A DNA stretch of 21,614 nucleotides from Chromera velia (GCA_018398765.1 JAHBMJ010001245.1:11813-33426); one strand, 5' to 3'; positions 9,049 to 18,527 are shown, counted from the stretch's first letter. The notes: generated by a model from the letters alone, not told the origin. Translations and numbers: made by a program.

Positions 9049-9718
9049 TATAGGGTTGCTAAATGCTGTGGGCGATAAATGTCGTTATCGACATGCACTA
9101 AAGCTAGCACTAAAGCATACCTAGAAGCATACGATCGACAGATTGCACGATGAAGGATGAAAATGGATCAAAAGCTTATGATGAACTCTTTGATCAATCA
9201 TTCTATATTGATACACACATGCAGTATATATGAGAGAGACACCTCGATCGATCCGCATTGAAAAATTAATTCATGCACATGCATGCATGCATACAAATTT
9301 AATGAATGAATGAATGAAGTTGGCTTTGCTAGAGTGGAGCCGTGCTCCTAGCAGCCCATGTTCATGCAAGAGATCGTCAATCACTCAACTCTAGAGATAA
9401 GATTAAGCGCGAAATCCCCTGAAGTGCTCGCTTGGTGAGCTCACGAGCAGCATGCGCGTTGGAGGTGGCAATAGAAGACTCGAACAGAAGAATACACTAA
9501 TTAACTGCATGCATGCAAAAAACGCACACGCACGCAAATTAAAATAAACACTTTTTGTGAGCACGTTTTTTAGCGTGTTTTATATGTTTGATCCATTGAT
9601 ATATATATACTGCACACTAAATGCCACTTTGGCTACAAAATGCCGTTTCAAATGCCGATGTCGGCATGAGAGGTATTGCAAATGTCGACATTAAGCACTG
9701 ATAGCATTTATTAACCCT
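9049..9718. mobile_element. About 670-bp hAT-like non-autonomous element with 8-bp direct flanks
   Basis: The octamer AGCGAAAC stands at 9041-9048 and again at 9719-9726, flanking ends that begin TAGGGTT (9051) and finish AACCCTA (9713-9719). The inverted ends match about 25 of 34 positions, including TAAATGCT and TGTCG blocks. An 8-bp duplication and TAGGGTT-type ends fit the hAT superfamily. The left copy has an extra TA between duplication and terminus, and the right terminus shares its last A with the duplication, so borders are uncertain by 1-3 bp. There is no transposase ORF; the interior has CATG and GAAT short repeats. Confidence 0.5.
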
Positions 9719-10053
9719 AGCGAAACAATTAAACAAAAAAAACAATTAAAGGTTGATTGGTTGATTGATTGATGACCATAGGATTAGGATTAGGATTTTA
9801 ATATGTTCCGGGTTGTCGTTGTCCCGCAAACCACTGCCGGGCCTCGACTTGCACCGTTAACTATATAGATTGGCGATACTTGCATGCACATCATGATCAT
9901 GATACATGCATACAGTTTACCTAACACTTTAATTAGTAATTATATTTTTCTTATACTAGTTCCTACAATTTTTAGGTTTTTATCTAGGTTTTTGCATAAT
10001 ATTTTTATTTATTTGGTCTGTATATGTAATCACTGTAATGCCCGGCGGACAAT

Positions 10054-10084
10054 CCTAGGGTCTAACCTAGGGTAAACCTAGGGG
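10054..10084. repeat. Three CCTAGGG words at 11-12 bp spacing
   Basis: CCTAGGG occurs at 10054, 10066 and 10077, separated by TCTAA/TAAA-like linkers, just upstream of the 908-bp element. Each word is palindromic apart from its last base. It may be a degenerate telomere-like or satellite fragment; I see no function. Confidence 0.6.
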
Positions 10085-10472
10085 TAAACTTGACCCGAGG
10101 CTACCCAAGACTCTAACCGAGACTTGACCCCACTAGACCCCACTAAGTTTTAAGATAACAAGTTTTTTACTAAGTCTTTTAAACAAGACTGACTATATAG
10201 AAGACTGACTAATTTATATATGAGTCAATCGTACACTGGAACTATAGTGTGTCACAATGAGAATTTCTAAAACCTTTTATGTCACAATGATTTGTGAAAT
10301 AATAATTATGATTTTAAGAACTTTTGACTGATTCAATTAAATCACACTTATGTGTGATAAAATTAGTTGTAGATCGCGGCTTGACATGCGTCAAGAGGCG
10401 GCGTCATAGCCGCTGCACGGGCCGCGCTGCACTTCTCGTCTCTATCCGTCTCCTTCTTTGTAACGCTTCACT

Positions 10473-10634
10473 ATGACCAAAGGTTTAAAGAAAGTGAAGA
10501 AAGATTCGTCAGGGCGCAAGAAAGACTCTGCTGAGCATAAAGCTAAAAAGCTTCTGACTCATTTCAAGGCTGAGGGTTGCTTGGAAGCGGGAGACATTCG
10601 CCCCATCACAGAGGAGACGTACAAAGCCAAATAG
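10473..10634 (+). CDS. 53-aa basic ORF inside the 908-bp element (possibly decayed)
   Basis: ATG at 10473, TAG at 10632-10634. The product is Lys-rich at the N-terminus (MTKGLKKVKKDSSGRKKD) and continues with KKLLTHFKAEGCLEAGD. Local GC is higher than in the flanking AT-rich arms, and the upstream 100 bp are CT/GC-rich like a leader. After the TAG the same frame stays open for 28 more codons with similar composition before TGA, which suggests either a nonsense mutation or chance. I do not recognise the protein. It may be a captured host exon or the remnant of an element gene. Confidence 0.25.
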   Translation: MTKGLKKVKKDSSGRKKDSAEHKAKKLLTHFKAEGCLEAGDIRPITEETYKAK

Positions 10635-10703
10635 CAATGGGTGTGCAGCAAAAAAGAAAGCATCAAAACAATGCAGAGGAAGGAGACGATTCTGATTGAA
10701 TCA

Positions 10704-10922
10704 ATAAATGAATGAATGAATGAAAGAATGAATGAATAAATGAATGAATGAATGAATGAATAAATAAATGAATGAATGAATAAATGAATGAATGAATGAA
10801 TTATGAATGACCAAGGCAGTGAATGAGTGAGGGAGTGAGTGAGTGAGTAAGTGAGTGAGGTGAGTGGGTGAGGTGAGTGAAGGAAGTGAGTGAGTGAGTG
10901 AATGAATGAATGAGTGAATGAG
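10704..10922. repeat. (GAAT)n / (GAGT)n tetranucleotide microsatellite
   Basis: About 220 bp of GAAT units with occasional AAAT variants, interrupted by ATGACCAAGGCAG, then GAGT/GAGG units, then GAAT again. It explains the Ser/His/Phe-rich reading frame on the minus strand. Confidence 0.95.
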
Positions 10923-11143
10923 GTGAGTCTGACCTTCAACGACTTTGAAGATTTCAAGCTAGTGGCTGCTAGTCACTTTGAAAGTCTAGGATCACTCCAA
11001 AGTTTGTCTGACAATTTCATCACACCTAACTTACTCAAACTATTTCATCACACCTATTGTGACACAATTATTTGTGTCACTGGTACTAGTGTATAGGGCA
11101 TTCTGTCATAATTTTAATTGTGTCACACTATAGTTTCAGTGTA

Positions 11144-12489
11144 GTGAATTAATGAATTATAAAATAAAAATCTGGATAAAAATCGAAAGTTTTACACTAT
11201 ATATAAAGTTATTATAAACTTAAACAAATTGCACGATTGAATTCTACTTTTAACCAGACTTGTGAAAATGAATGCTCAAAAACGAAAAAAGACTTTTAAG
11301 TGGCCTAGTAAGTGGCACTTTATACTAGTTTACAGTTTGAATAGTATATTAAAGAATCATAATCATCATCATCATTCACCATCGCCATCTAGATCGCCAT
11401 CGGCCCGTAAATGAGCGTCGAGCGTTCGGCTGGTTCAAGTACTGCAAATTGATAGTAGCAAGAAAAAGCCTGACCTGCATATATGTAAAAGCAGGCAGCA
11501 AAAGAGAAGACTCAATCGGATGGTTCGGATCGACTGGCATGCACGCGAGTGTAAATCAAAATGAAAGCGAATTTGAGGCCGTTTCTTGAAAAAAAAAAAC
11601 TTGCATATGCATATGCATACAATGAATGCCATTGAATGGAGCAATCTGAATCGTGTTGCTTCAATTAATCCCAGTTGTACCATCGAATTCGAATCTGTAC
11701 AGTCCGAGCGACCCACTTGACCCGAGTTGCATCTGCCATGCGCACCCGGGCAAGTTACCTTGCCCCCCATCGTCTCCACTTTCTCTTGCCCTGCTCGATT
11801 ATCAAAAAAACAAGAGGTCGATGGCAATCATCTGACTTTCTTTCATGCATCTGTTCCAGGCACTGTTTTTGAGTCCCTTATTCCTTTTTCTCCCGCATGC
11901 AGTCCATTGAATTACATTGAATTCGTTGCAGGCAACCAATTTTGACGTCGGGTCAAGTCCGTCTGTCTTCCATGACGGAATTGCGCTTCACTTTCCTACC
12001 CAATCACTTATTTTCTGGATTGAATTGGCCAAAATTCTGACGCTCACGCGTGCAGGGTACGAAGGGAGAAAAGGATTGGAGGCAGTCATCAAACGTTTGG
12101 CTGGTCTTTCGTGACCTGCACGTCTCACCGACGACCCGATTTTTTTTTTTTTCACGAATTGTACAAAGTCTTAAAAAGCAACCCCGTGCACCAACCCCTT
12201 CCCTCTCCCATACACACAGACGTGGACAGTGGCGACGACATTCCTACTATGCAACCAATGAATCCATGCATCCCCGGATTCCATTGAATTAACTCCCTGC
12301 CTGTCTTTCATTTAGAAAAAAACTTTCAAAACGAAAGCAGACCCCCACTCGGTCTGTGGTGGTCTGCTCGTCCATCTGCTCTTCTTCATGTCCCTGTATC
12401 TCGTTTCCACAGACGGCTTTCCTCCTCTCTTTTTCCCATCACTGTCTGTATGTTCCGCGCATAGGCAGGCATCTCGTCTGTCTGTCGGT
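11144..12489. other. Intergenic sequence; weak coding hints only at 11917-12111 (+)
   Basis: AT-rich to about 11640, with an ATCATC run at 11358. From 11640 the composition becomes gene-like. A plus-strand frame ending at TGA 12112-12114 includes GYEGRKGLEAVIKRLAGLS after a CAG acceptor-like site at about 12054, and could be the last exon of a small gene, but I found no upstream exons that join convincingly. The 3' UTR of the CBS gene on the other strand should also lie near 12300-12489. Confidence 0.25.
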
Positions 12490-15400
12490 TTACTGGGGAG
12501 GGGGCTTTGTGAAGAGGCGGAGGAGGTCTGTGAGTGTGATGATGGACACGGGCTTTCCCTCCCCATCCAAGACGTACACTCTGTGAATCGAGTGCTTCAC
12601 CAGAGCGTCCAGGACCTCCTTCAAAGTGCTCTCCTCCTTCACAGACACCAGCGGCCAGGCAGACATCACATCGCCCCACTTCCCCGTGAGGTCGGAAGGG
12701 CTCGGGCCTTTGCCCTCGAGAAGGTCGGCCTTCGATGCCGCACCGCTGACTCCGTGGACTGCCAGAGAGAAGAGACCCGCAGGGTGGAGGAGAAGAGGGA
12801 AGTCGTCCTCGTTGCTGCAGTTAGTTACGGAAAGAGAGACCAACAGACCGAATCTTTTTTCCCTCCTGCTGGTTTTTCGTTCCTTCTTCTCTGCTGTTCG
12901 GCAATTCTCGAAAAGTGTCTCCTTTCTTTCACACAATGCAGAACAAGTCTTGATAACAGCATCAAAACAGAGAGAAACCGTTGGTTGAGGTTCTTTCGAA
13001 AACACAAGAATTCACAGAGGTACGAGAAGTTCCCGAAAACAATGCTGAAGGCGTGACAGAGCACAGAGGCTTAAAAAGAAAGAACATGAGCGTTCGCATA
13101 CACAGACAGAAAGCACAACCACAGGCACAAACAAACAGCCATACATCTATCTGACCGACCTGCAGAAGCGGATGTCGGAGGACGACAGGTTGCCGACGAG
13201 TTTTCCGTCCTCGTCCACCAGCCCGATGGAGGACTTCTTGTCCTTTGCCATGAACCCGAAGGCCTTCAAGGCACTCGTCGTCACGCTGGTAGTGAACACG
13301 GCGTGCTGCAGGCAGACAGGGGTGATCGAAAGGGTGAATGAATCTTCTTCCGCACGGAATTTGTGCGGGCAAACAGAGTGCGCATGCTTAGAAAAGGACG
13401 GACACACACACTGGCGCAGGGTCTCTCTGTCTTTTACTCATGCAAACTCAGACAGACAGGAAAGGAGAGAAGCAGAGAGGCCGTTCAAATTATTTCACTT
13501 AACTGACGTCTGTGAGTTCGACCTCGTCGACGGTCTTCGAGAGGATCTCTGAGAATTTGTCCGCGTTCTTGTGGATCAGTCGGACGACGTCTGTCTGACT
13601 CAGAACGTGAGAAACCTGCAAGCACACAAGAGATAAAAATCAAAAGTGAATCAAGGTGAACACTGCAAAGAAGGGATACCTGGGAATGCTCTTTCTTTCA
13701 CGCAGCGAAAAGAAAATTACGGCAGACAGAAACAGAGGCTCTTCCTTCCTTCCTCAGAGGATGTTGTCTGCCTGACTGCCTGACCTTCAGGCCTGTCGCA
13801 CCAGGCTTCTCAGACCCGGGGGCGACGCTGACGACCGTCACCTCTGTGCCCTTTGTTTCTGTGTGGGCCTCTGCCTGTGCAGGGGCACAGAGGTACAGTC
13901 GGTGGTGCACCTGCATGCATGCGAGTGTGAGCACACAGAGGTAAGGGACGCAAGTCAGAAAACAAATTTGTCGTCTGAAGGCGGAAGACAAGATGAGAGG
14001 TGTCCGTAGTGCGCCCGCGGGAGCATAAGCACACAGGGAGCAGGGAAACCTCAAGAGCAGCACCAGAAAAAGGAGAAGCTCTTCCTTCCGCATTTTGAAT
14101 CACGGGACACACAAAAAAGGTTTCTTTTCTGCCACATGTGTTTGTATCTCAGCAGGCTGAGTAGAAGAGTAGAAGAACGACAACAAAGGGTAAAGACGCA
14201 ACATTAAATAATGCTCCGCCGGGTCACTCAATCAAATGCAGCCGGCCGGGCATGTAGCCGGCCTTTGACCCTCCATGCGCTTCTTCTCTCTCACCAATCC
14301 GCAAAACCAAAATAGAGGATATATCTGTGCACACGTGCATGATCATACATTCCTTCCAGCAACCCACGCACGTGAAGTTCCTGGATGTTGAATGACTCCA
14401 CGCACGCATCCAGGACACTGCTCTTGAACCCGGCTGTCATCAACCAGAGCTCACCAGCTGCTCGCAGGACGACAGACAGACAAGAGGGAGAGGGGGCATG
14501 GAAGAAGAAAGATCACAGAGGAGAGAGAGGCAATGCGTCGGAGAAGGAACGATGGTACACGAACCAGAGAAAGCCCGAAAAGGCATTTGCAATCTTACCG
14601 TCCGGCCTCACTGGTTTTGACCCTTCCCTCCCTTTCTCGTTCTGGGAACATAAAAACCGTAGAAGAACGAGTGAGAACCTCTTTTTCGACAGAACTTTTC
14701 TCTCTGGACCCCCCCCCGCCTTTCTTCCCACTTACGGTGCTGCAGCTTCTGCACAGGCTTTGCCAGGAAAAGCTTTGCACACGCCCTGATGGACTCCTCT
14801 CTGATGTCGTCAGCGAAGTCGATCCACCTGGGGTGGTTCCCTTCCAGCACTGCATGCACGCACGTTGCGTTTCACTCAGACATATCAATCAATACACATA
14901 GACAGACGAAGGGACGCAAATAGAGAAGGAGAAGTACAGGGACTGAAGAGCCACAGGGTGTGAATGAAAACTTTCAAAGGAGCAAAAAGCCAAGGCAGTG
15001 CATTCAAGGAAGGGCTGAAGGGGAAGGAAAGTGTGCAACGATCTACAAAGAAGACTCATCCTTTTCCTTAGCCCTGTCTGCCTTAGAGTCTTAGTCAGAC
15101 AATCTGTCCACCCATGCCCTCATGAGCTGACTCGTTGTGAAGTTCTTGAGGCAGTCACCGACAGAGAGGGCCCCCTCATACTCTCCATCTTGGTCGAGAA
15201 TGGGGACGCTGAACAAGTGAGGGAGGGTGGAATGAAGAGAAAAAGGGAGTGAGAGAGGCTGTCGGGAGGCGGATGGGTAGGCACAGTAGACATGGTAAGC
15301 AGTGTGCATGCGAAATATATCATGCTTGATCCAAGCAAGAGGAGGGGCAGGAGATCGAGGAAATGGAGAGGATGCGAAAGCAAAGAGACGCAAGACAAAG

Positions 15401-15873
15401 GGGAGATCTTGTGCATCTTCTGTGACCCGCCCTCTGATTCAAGGAAATCAAACAAACACGGGAGAGAAACCAAGACAAAGCAAACGCACCTGAGAATTCC
15501 TTCCTTCGCAAGAGTCTGCAAGGACGGTGAAAGCAGTCAGAGGGTACGGTGCTTAGTGTGAAGATGGGAAGCCACAACAAGCAAACGTGTGAAGGACATC
15601 AACACGGAGGGTCAGAAAAAGAACGAGCGAAAGAGATGTGCGGCGGGAGCGACAGGAGAGCAGGTGCAGAGAACTCAAGGAGAGTCACAGATGCGTGCAC
15701 TTGCCGTCTCCCACAGCAACACAGTCACTTCTGAAGGCCCCCATACTGACTTGCAGTCCCTCGGCCACGGTGGCTGTCTCAGGCAGGGACACAAGGCAGC
15801 GCTTGTTCTCTGCCAAGAGCGAGGAAACCTCTTGAGAGTCCAGGAACTCTCGGATTGGCTGGAAGACAGGCAT
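12490..15873 (-). CDS. Four-CBS-domain protein, AMPK gamma/SNF4-like, nine exons, complete
   Basis: Exons on the complement: 15873-15751, 15515-15490, 15208-15132, 14849-14736, 14457-14372, 13910-13785, 13615-13508, 13305-13160 and 12814-12490. They total 1131 nt, 376 residues plus TAA. The start ATG (15873) is the first after an in-frame TGA. Two CBS pairs (Bateman modules) are seen: CBS1 about residues 28-80 (VPILDQDGEYEGALSVGD), CBS2 about 122-200 (HVHHRLYL ... LSQTDVVRLI), CBS3 about 222-268 (SIGLVDEDGKLVGNLSSSD), CBS4 about 305-372 (HSIHRVYVLDGEGKP ... LTDLLRLF). All four end in the S/T-x-x-D segment that binds the ribose of AMP/ATP in AMPK gamma. Members sense adenine nucleotides and regulate a kinase; this role is inferred by family. 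CBS2 has an Ala/Glu/Gly-rich insertion in exon six. The donor of exon three (A|GTCAGC at 15131) is weak; the alternative G|GTGACT about 25 nt earlier is in phase but would delete the GDCLKNF segment. The acceptor of exon five could be 3 nt earlier. Confidence 0.85.
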
Positions 15874-16525
15874 ATCTTTCTTGGTTTGGTTTCCTGTTTG
15901 GTCAGTTCAATCTCTCCCGGTCAAAGTCCACGTCTTAGTTGGAGCAGAGCGAGTCAGTTGGAGCTAGTGAATCAAAACTGAAGGAGTGCACCTCAACCCG
16001 CTTGACACACGGCTGCTGCTGCCTGAGCCTGCCTCACGGATACACCCGCAAAGATGACGACGAAACGCCTGATCGAATCTAACTTTGGCGGCGGCGCCGC
16101 CCACATGAGGCCGGATCCGGCCGAGCGCGCGCGCGCGCGCGCGGCCCAAAATGCGGCGGCGCTCTACTAGTGTATATTATAAAATATCGTTTTTGGCGGC
16201 GGCGCCCATGCCTGCACCGTCCCACAACATGCAGGCATTCAGTGTCGACCCGGCCCTCGTCTCTCCTGCCGGATCTCACAGCTAGCGTCAATCAAACGAA
16301 TCCGCGTGCGCATAGGTTTTCAATCCTGCTTCAATATCATGCAACTTTGAGAATCTTCTTCTAGAGCTGCATCGATCTGACTGGCTAAATTGAAGGGTGG
16401 CCAACTAGCGCTGCTCGTGACTTCCGGTGAAGATTACTGACTGACCAGAAAACGACCGAAAATTGTGGAGCTTGGTGAATGTCTTGTCTCTCCAACAATC
16501 CGCCGTAGGTTTTGTTCTGTCTTTC
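15874..16525. promoter_or_regulatory. Divergent intergenic region with duplicated GGCGGCGGCGCC elements
   Basis: The region separates the CBS gene (start 15873, minus) from the ABHD13-like gene (start 16526, plus). TTGGCGGCGGCGCC occurs at about 16085-16098 and again at about 16193-16206, in the same orientation. Between them lie the perfect palindrome GGCCGGATCCGGCC (16109-16122), a (CG)n run (about 16123-16142) and TATAAAATA (16178-16186). TTTGGCGG and TTTTTGGCGG resemble E2F/DP sites by eye. It is probably a bidirectional promoter, but no direct evidence is available. Confidence 0.45.
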
Positions 16526-17818
16526 ATGAGTTCTCCAGGGACGGTTGGAGCTCCTGCCTCTTCCTCTGCCCAAGGACAGATGGATAAGGAGAAGCAGCGC
16601 CAATTGTATCTCTATGGGGCAGTGGGAGCATGTTTGATTGGCATTCCCATGTTGGTGACAATGCCCGGTCTTTTCGAGGCACTCACCACCCTCTTGTACA
16701 AAATGTTTCAACTTGTCTGTTTCTTTGCCTTCCTGACCATTGGTGCTCTCTGGTGGTACCAGGAGAAGCTTCTTTTCCACCCTGAAATGCCCCCAGGGCT
16801 GAAACTTCCCGAACAGAATCCCGACGGGATGAAAACTCCAGGGGAGCACGACATTCCATACGAGGATGTTTATGCGACCACATCAGATGGTGTGCGCATT
16901 CACATGTGGATGATGTGGCAGAAAAAAGAGGAGCAGACGGGGGGGGGGCAACCGCTGCCCACTATTATTTTCTTTCAAGGGAACGCAGGGAATATGGGTC
17001 TCCGTCTCCCTTTCTTCGTCGACGTGTATCGACAGCTAAAGTGTCACATCCTTGCCGTCTCTTATCGAGGGTACGGCCACAGCAGCGGCATCCCGACAGA
17101 GGAAGGGATCTACCTCGACTCAGAAGCAGCCCTCGATTGGTTGAATCAGAGGGTCGTCTCCCGTCTCACCGCAGAAGGAGGAGAGGGTAGTGACAGGCAA
17201 GGGGGGGGACAGAGGCGTCGGGTGGCGGCGGAAGCCGATGTGGCGGCGGAAGCCGATGCCGCCCCTACCACAAGCGCCGCCCGAGTGATGTCGAGGGCCC
17301 CTGGGTCTCTCGCTCTGGGTCGTCTGATTTCTTGGAAGGATGAGTCACTCAGTCCTGCTTGTCTGTCGAAGGTATTTGTGATGGGCAGATCTCTCGGGGG
17401 GGCAGTGGCAATCCGCCTTGCTCGTCAGATGCCTTATGAGATTCGTGGGGTGATTGTTGAAAACACCTTCACATCGATAGAGCACATGGTTGAGATTCTC
17501 TTTCCCTTCCTCAGACCCTTCAAGATTCTCTTCCCACTCATCCAACGACTCCAGTTGACCTCCATTGAACACGTGAAGAACTGCCGCACCCCGATTTTGT
17601 TTCTTTCAGGACAGCAGGATGAGCTTGTACCTGCAGAGCAGATGGAGACCCTCCACAGAGAGAGTGCGAGTGTGTTGAAGAAAATCCACAGGGTCAAGCA
17701 GGGAAGCCACAACGATACGTGGCGGCAGGGGGGCACAGCGTACTGGCAGGCGATTGCTGATTTCATAGCGTCCTGCCTCGCTCTGTCTGTCTCTTCAGAC
17801 TCCCCAGACCGCACTTGA
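16526..17818 (+). CDS. ABHD13: ABHD13/Bem46-type membrane-anchored alpha/beta hydrolase, intronless
   Basis: 430 residues from ATG 16526; the frame is open about 21 codons upstream but with no ATG. Residues about 25-75 hold two hydrophobic segments (YLYGAVGACLIGIPMLVT and LVCFFAFLTIGALWW), a membrane anchor as in ABHD13. The hydrolase core follows: FQGNAGN at 150-156 (oxyanion region), SYRGYG at about 179-184, GRSLGG with nucleophile Ser289, DELVP with Asp365, and GSHNDTW with His395, so the catalytic triad is complete. VENTFTSIEHM and the HNDTW ending are typical of this subfamily as I know it. Animal ABHD13, fungal Bem46 and plant WAV2 are the named relatives. The substrate is not established here; lipid or thioester hydrolysis is only a guess. 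An insertion of about 60 residues (roughly 220-280) sits before the nucleophile strand and contains a duplicated VAAEAD coded by an exact 18-bp tandem repeat (17222-17257). Confidence 0.9.
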   Translation: MSSPGTVGAPASSSAQGQMDKEKQRQLYLYGAVGACLIGIPMLVTMPGLFEALTTLLYKMFQLVCFFAFLTIGALWWYQEKLLFHPEMPPGLKLPEQNPDGMKTPGEHDIPYEDVYATTSDGVRIHMWMMWQKKEEQTGGGQPLPTIIFFQGNAGNMGLRLPFFVDVYRQLKCHILAVSYRGYGHSSGIPTEEGIYLDSEAALDWLNQRVVSRLTAEGGEGSDRQGGGQRRRVAAEADVAAEADAAPTTSAARVMSRAPGSLALGRLISWKDESLSPACLSKVFVMGRSLGGAVAIRLARQMPYEIRGVIVENTFTSIEHMVEILFPFLRPFKILFPLIQRLQLTSIEHVKNCRTPILFLSGQQDELVPAEQMETLHRESASVLKKIHRVKQGSHNDTWRQGGTAYWQAIADFIASCLALSVSSDSPDRT

Positions 17819-18527
17819 TCAAACAAAACGTACTTCGCAATTCAAAACAGTTTCACAATTCAACAGCTTACAACAGCTGCAATATTCACTGGCAGAATCT
17901 GGCAGAGCAATTCATGGAGTAATATTGGAGTTATTGTCAACTCCTAGGTCAACTCACTGGCATTGACCAAGATTGACACTTTGAGCAGGTCGATCTTCGT
18001 ATTTCCAGGGGATAATTTCCTAGCGTCTGACGTTATGGATATGACAGGCTATAGGTAACAGAATATCTAGCAGGGTATCCCATTAGGCTAGGTTAATTAG
18101 GTTAGAATGTTTGACGGCTTGGGTTTAGGTTAGTTTAGGTCTAGGTTTAGGATTTATGTTACTACTAGTAGTAGTAGGTTCTGGTTATAAACCTATTTAA
18201 GAGCTTTTTGAGGAAAATAAGAGAAAAACAATTTTTATAGTATACATTTATACCTGTATATTTTTTATTTAAAAATGATCAAAAGTCTAAAACACGACTA
18301 AAAATGCATTTCATATGAAAATTATATGTTTTCTGGCATCCTTGCAAGAACCTATACTAGCTCTAGTACAATAGCTATAGGAATTCAGATAAGAATTCAA
18401 ACAGGAATAATATCATCTGAGGAATTTAGACATATAGATCGATTTAGATAAGAATATAAAAAAGTGAAAGGATGAAAGGAAGATTCTGACTAGGATTCTG
18501 AAAGAAAGAATTCGAGCGATTCTGAAT
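17819..18527. other. AT-rich intergenic spacer between convergent genes, with TTTAGG-like words
   Basis: No coding signal. From about 18080 to 18155 there are many AGGTT/TTTAGG words (GGGTTTAGGTTAGTTTAGG starting at 18121), a degenerate version of the TTTAGGG telomere repeat. An AGTAGT run follows at about 18165. The rest is unremarkable AT-rich DNA that should contain both genes' 3' ends. Confidence 0.5.

Larger units (their letters stand above)
10234..11141. mobile_element. 908-bp Tc1/mariner-like inverted-repeat element with TA target duplication
   Basis: The left end CACTGGAACTATAGTGTG (10234 onward) and the reverse complement of the right end CACTGAAACTATAGTGTG (11141 backward) agree at about 28 of 32 positions. 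TA flanks both ends (10232-10233 and 11142-11143). Subterminal repeats are present: TGTCACAATGA twice near the left end, TTTCATCACACCT twice near the right end, and a second partial terminus CACTGGTACTAGTGTATAG at about 11078-11096. The interior holds a 53-codon ORF and a long GAAT/GAGT microsatellite but no DDE transposase, so it looks non-autonomous. Confidence 0.75.

Noticed and set aside
9310-9420. Possible tRNA-like folding around 9320-9360
   Set aside because: No matching acceptor stem, T-arm GTTCRA box or anticodon arm could be built; it lies inside the hAT-like element.
10559-10957. Ser/His/Phe-rich minus-strand frame
   Set aside because: Pure product of the GAAT/GAGT microsatellite; repetitive peptide HSFIHSFI.
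10559-10957. Repeat array considered as CRISPR
   Set aside because: Units are 4 bp microsatellites without unique spacers, and the DNA is clearly eukaryotic.
11435-11827. 130-codon minus-strand frame
   Set aside because: No family resemblance and no splice-linked neighbours; crosses an A-run and AT-rich sequence. Probably chance.
16385-16883. Minus-strand frames opposite the start of the ABHD13-like gene
   Set aside because: Shadow of the hydrolase coding frame, which has a full catalytic triad.
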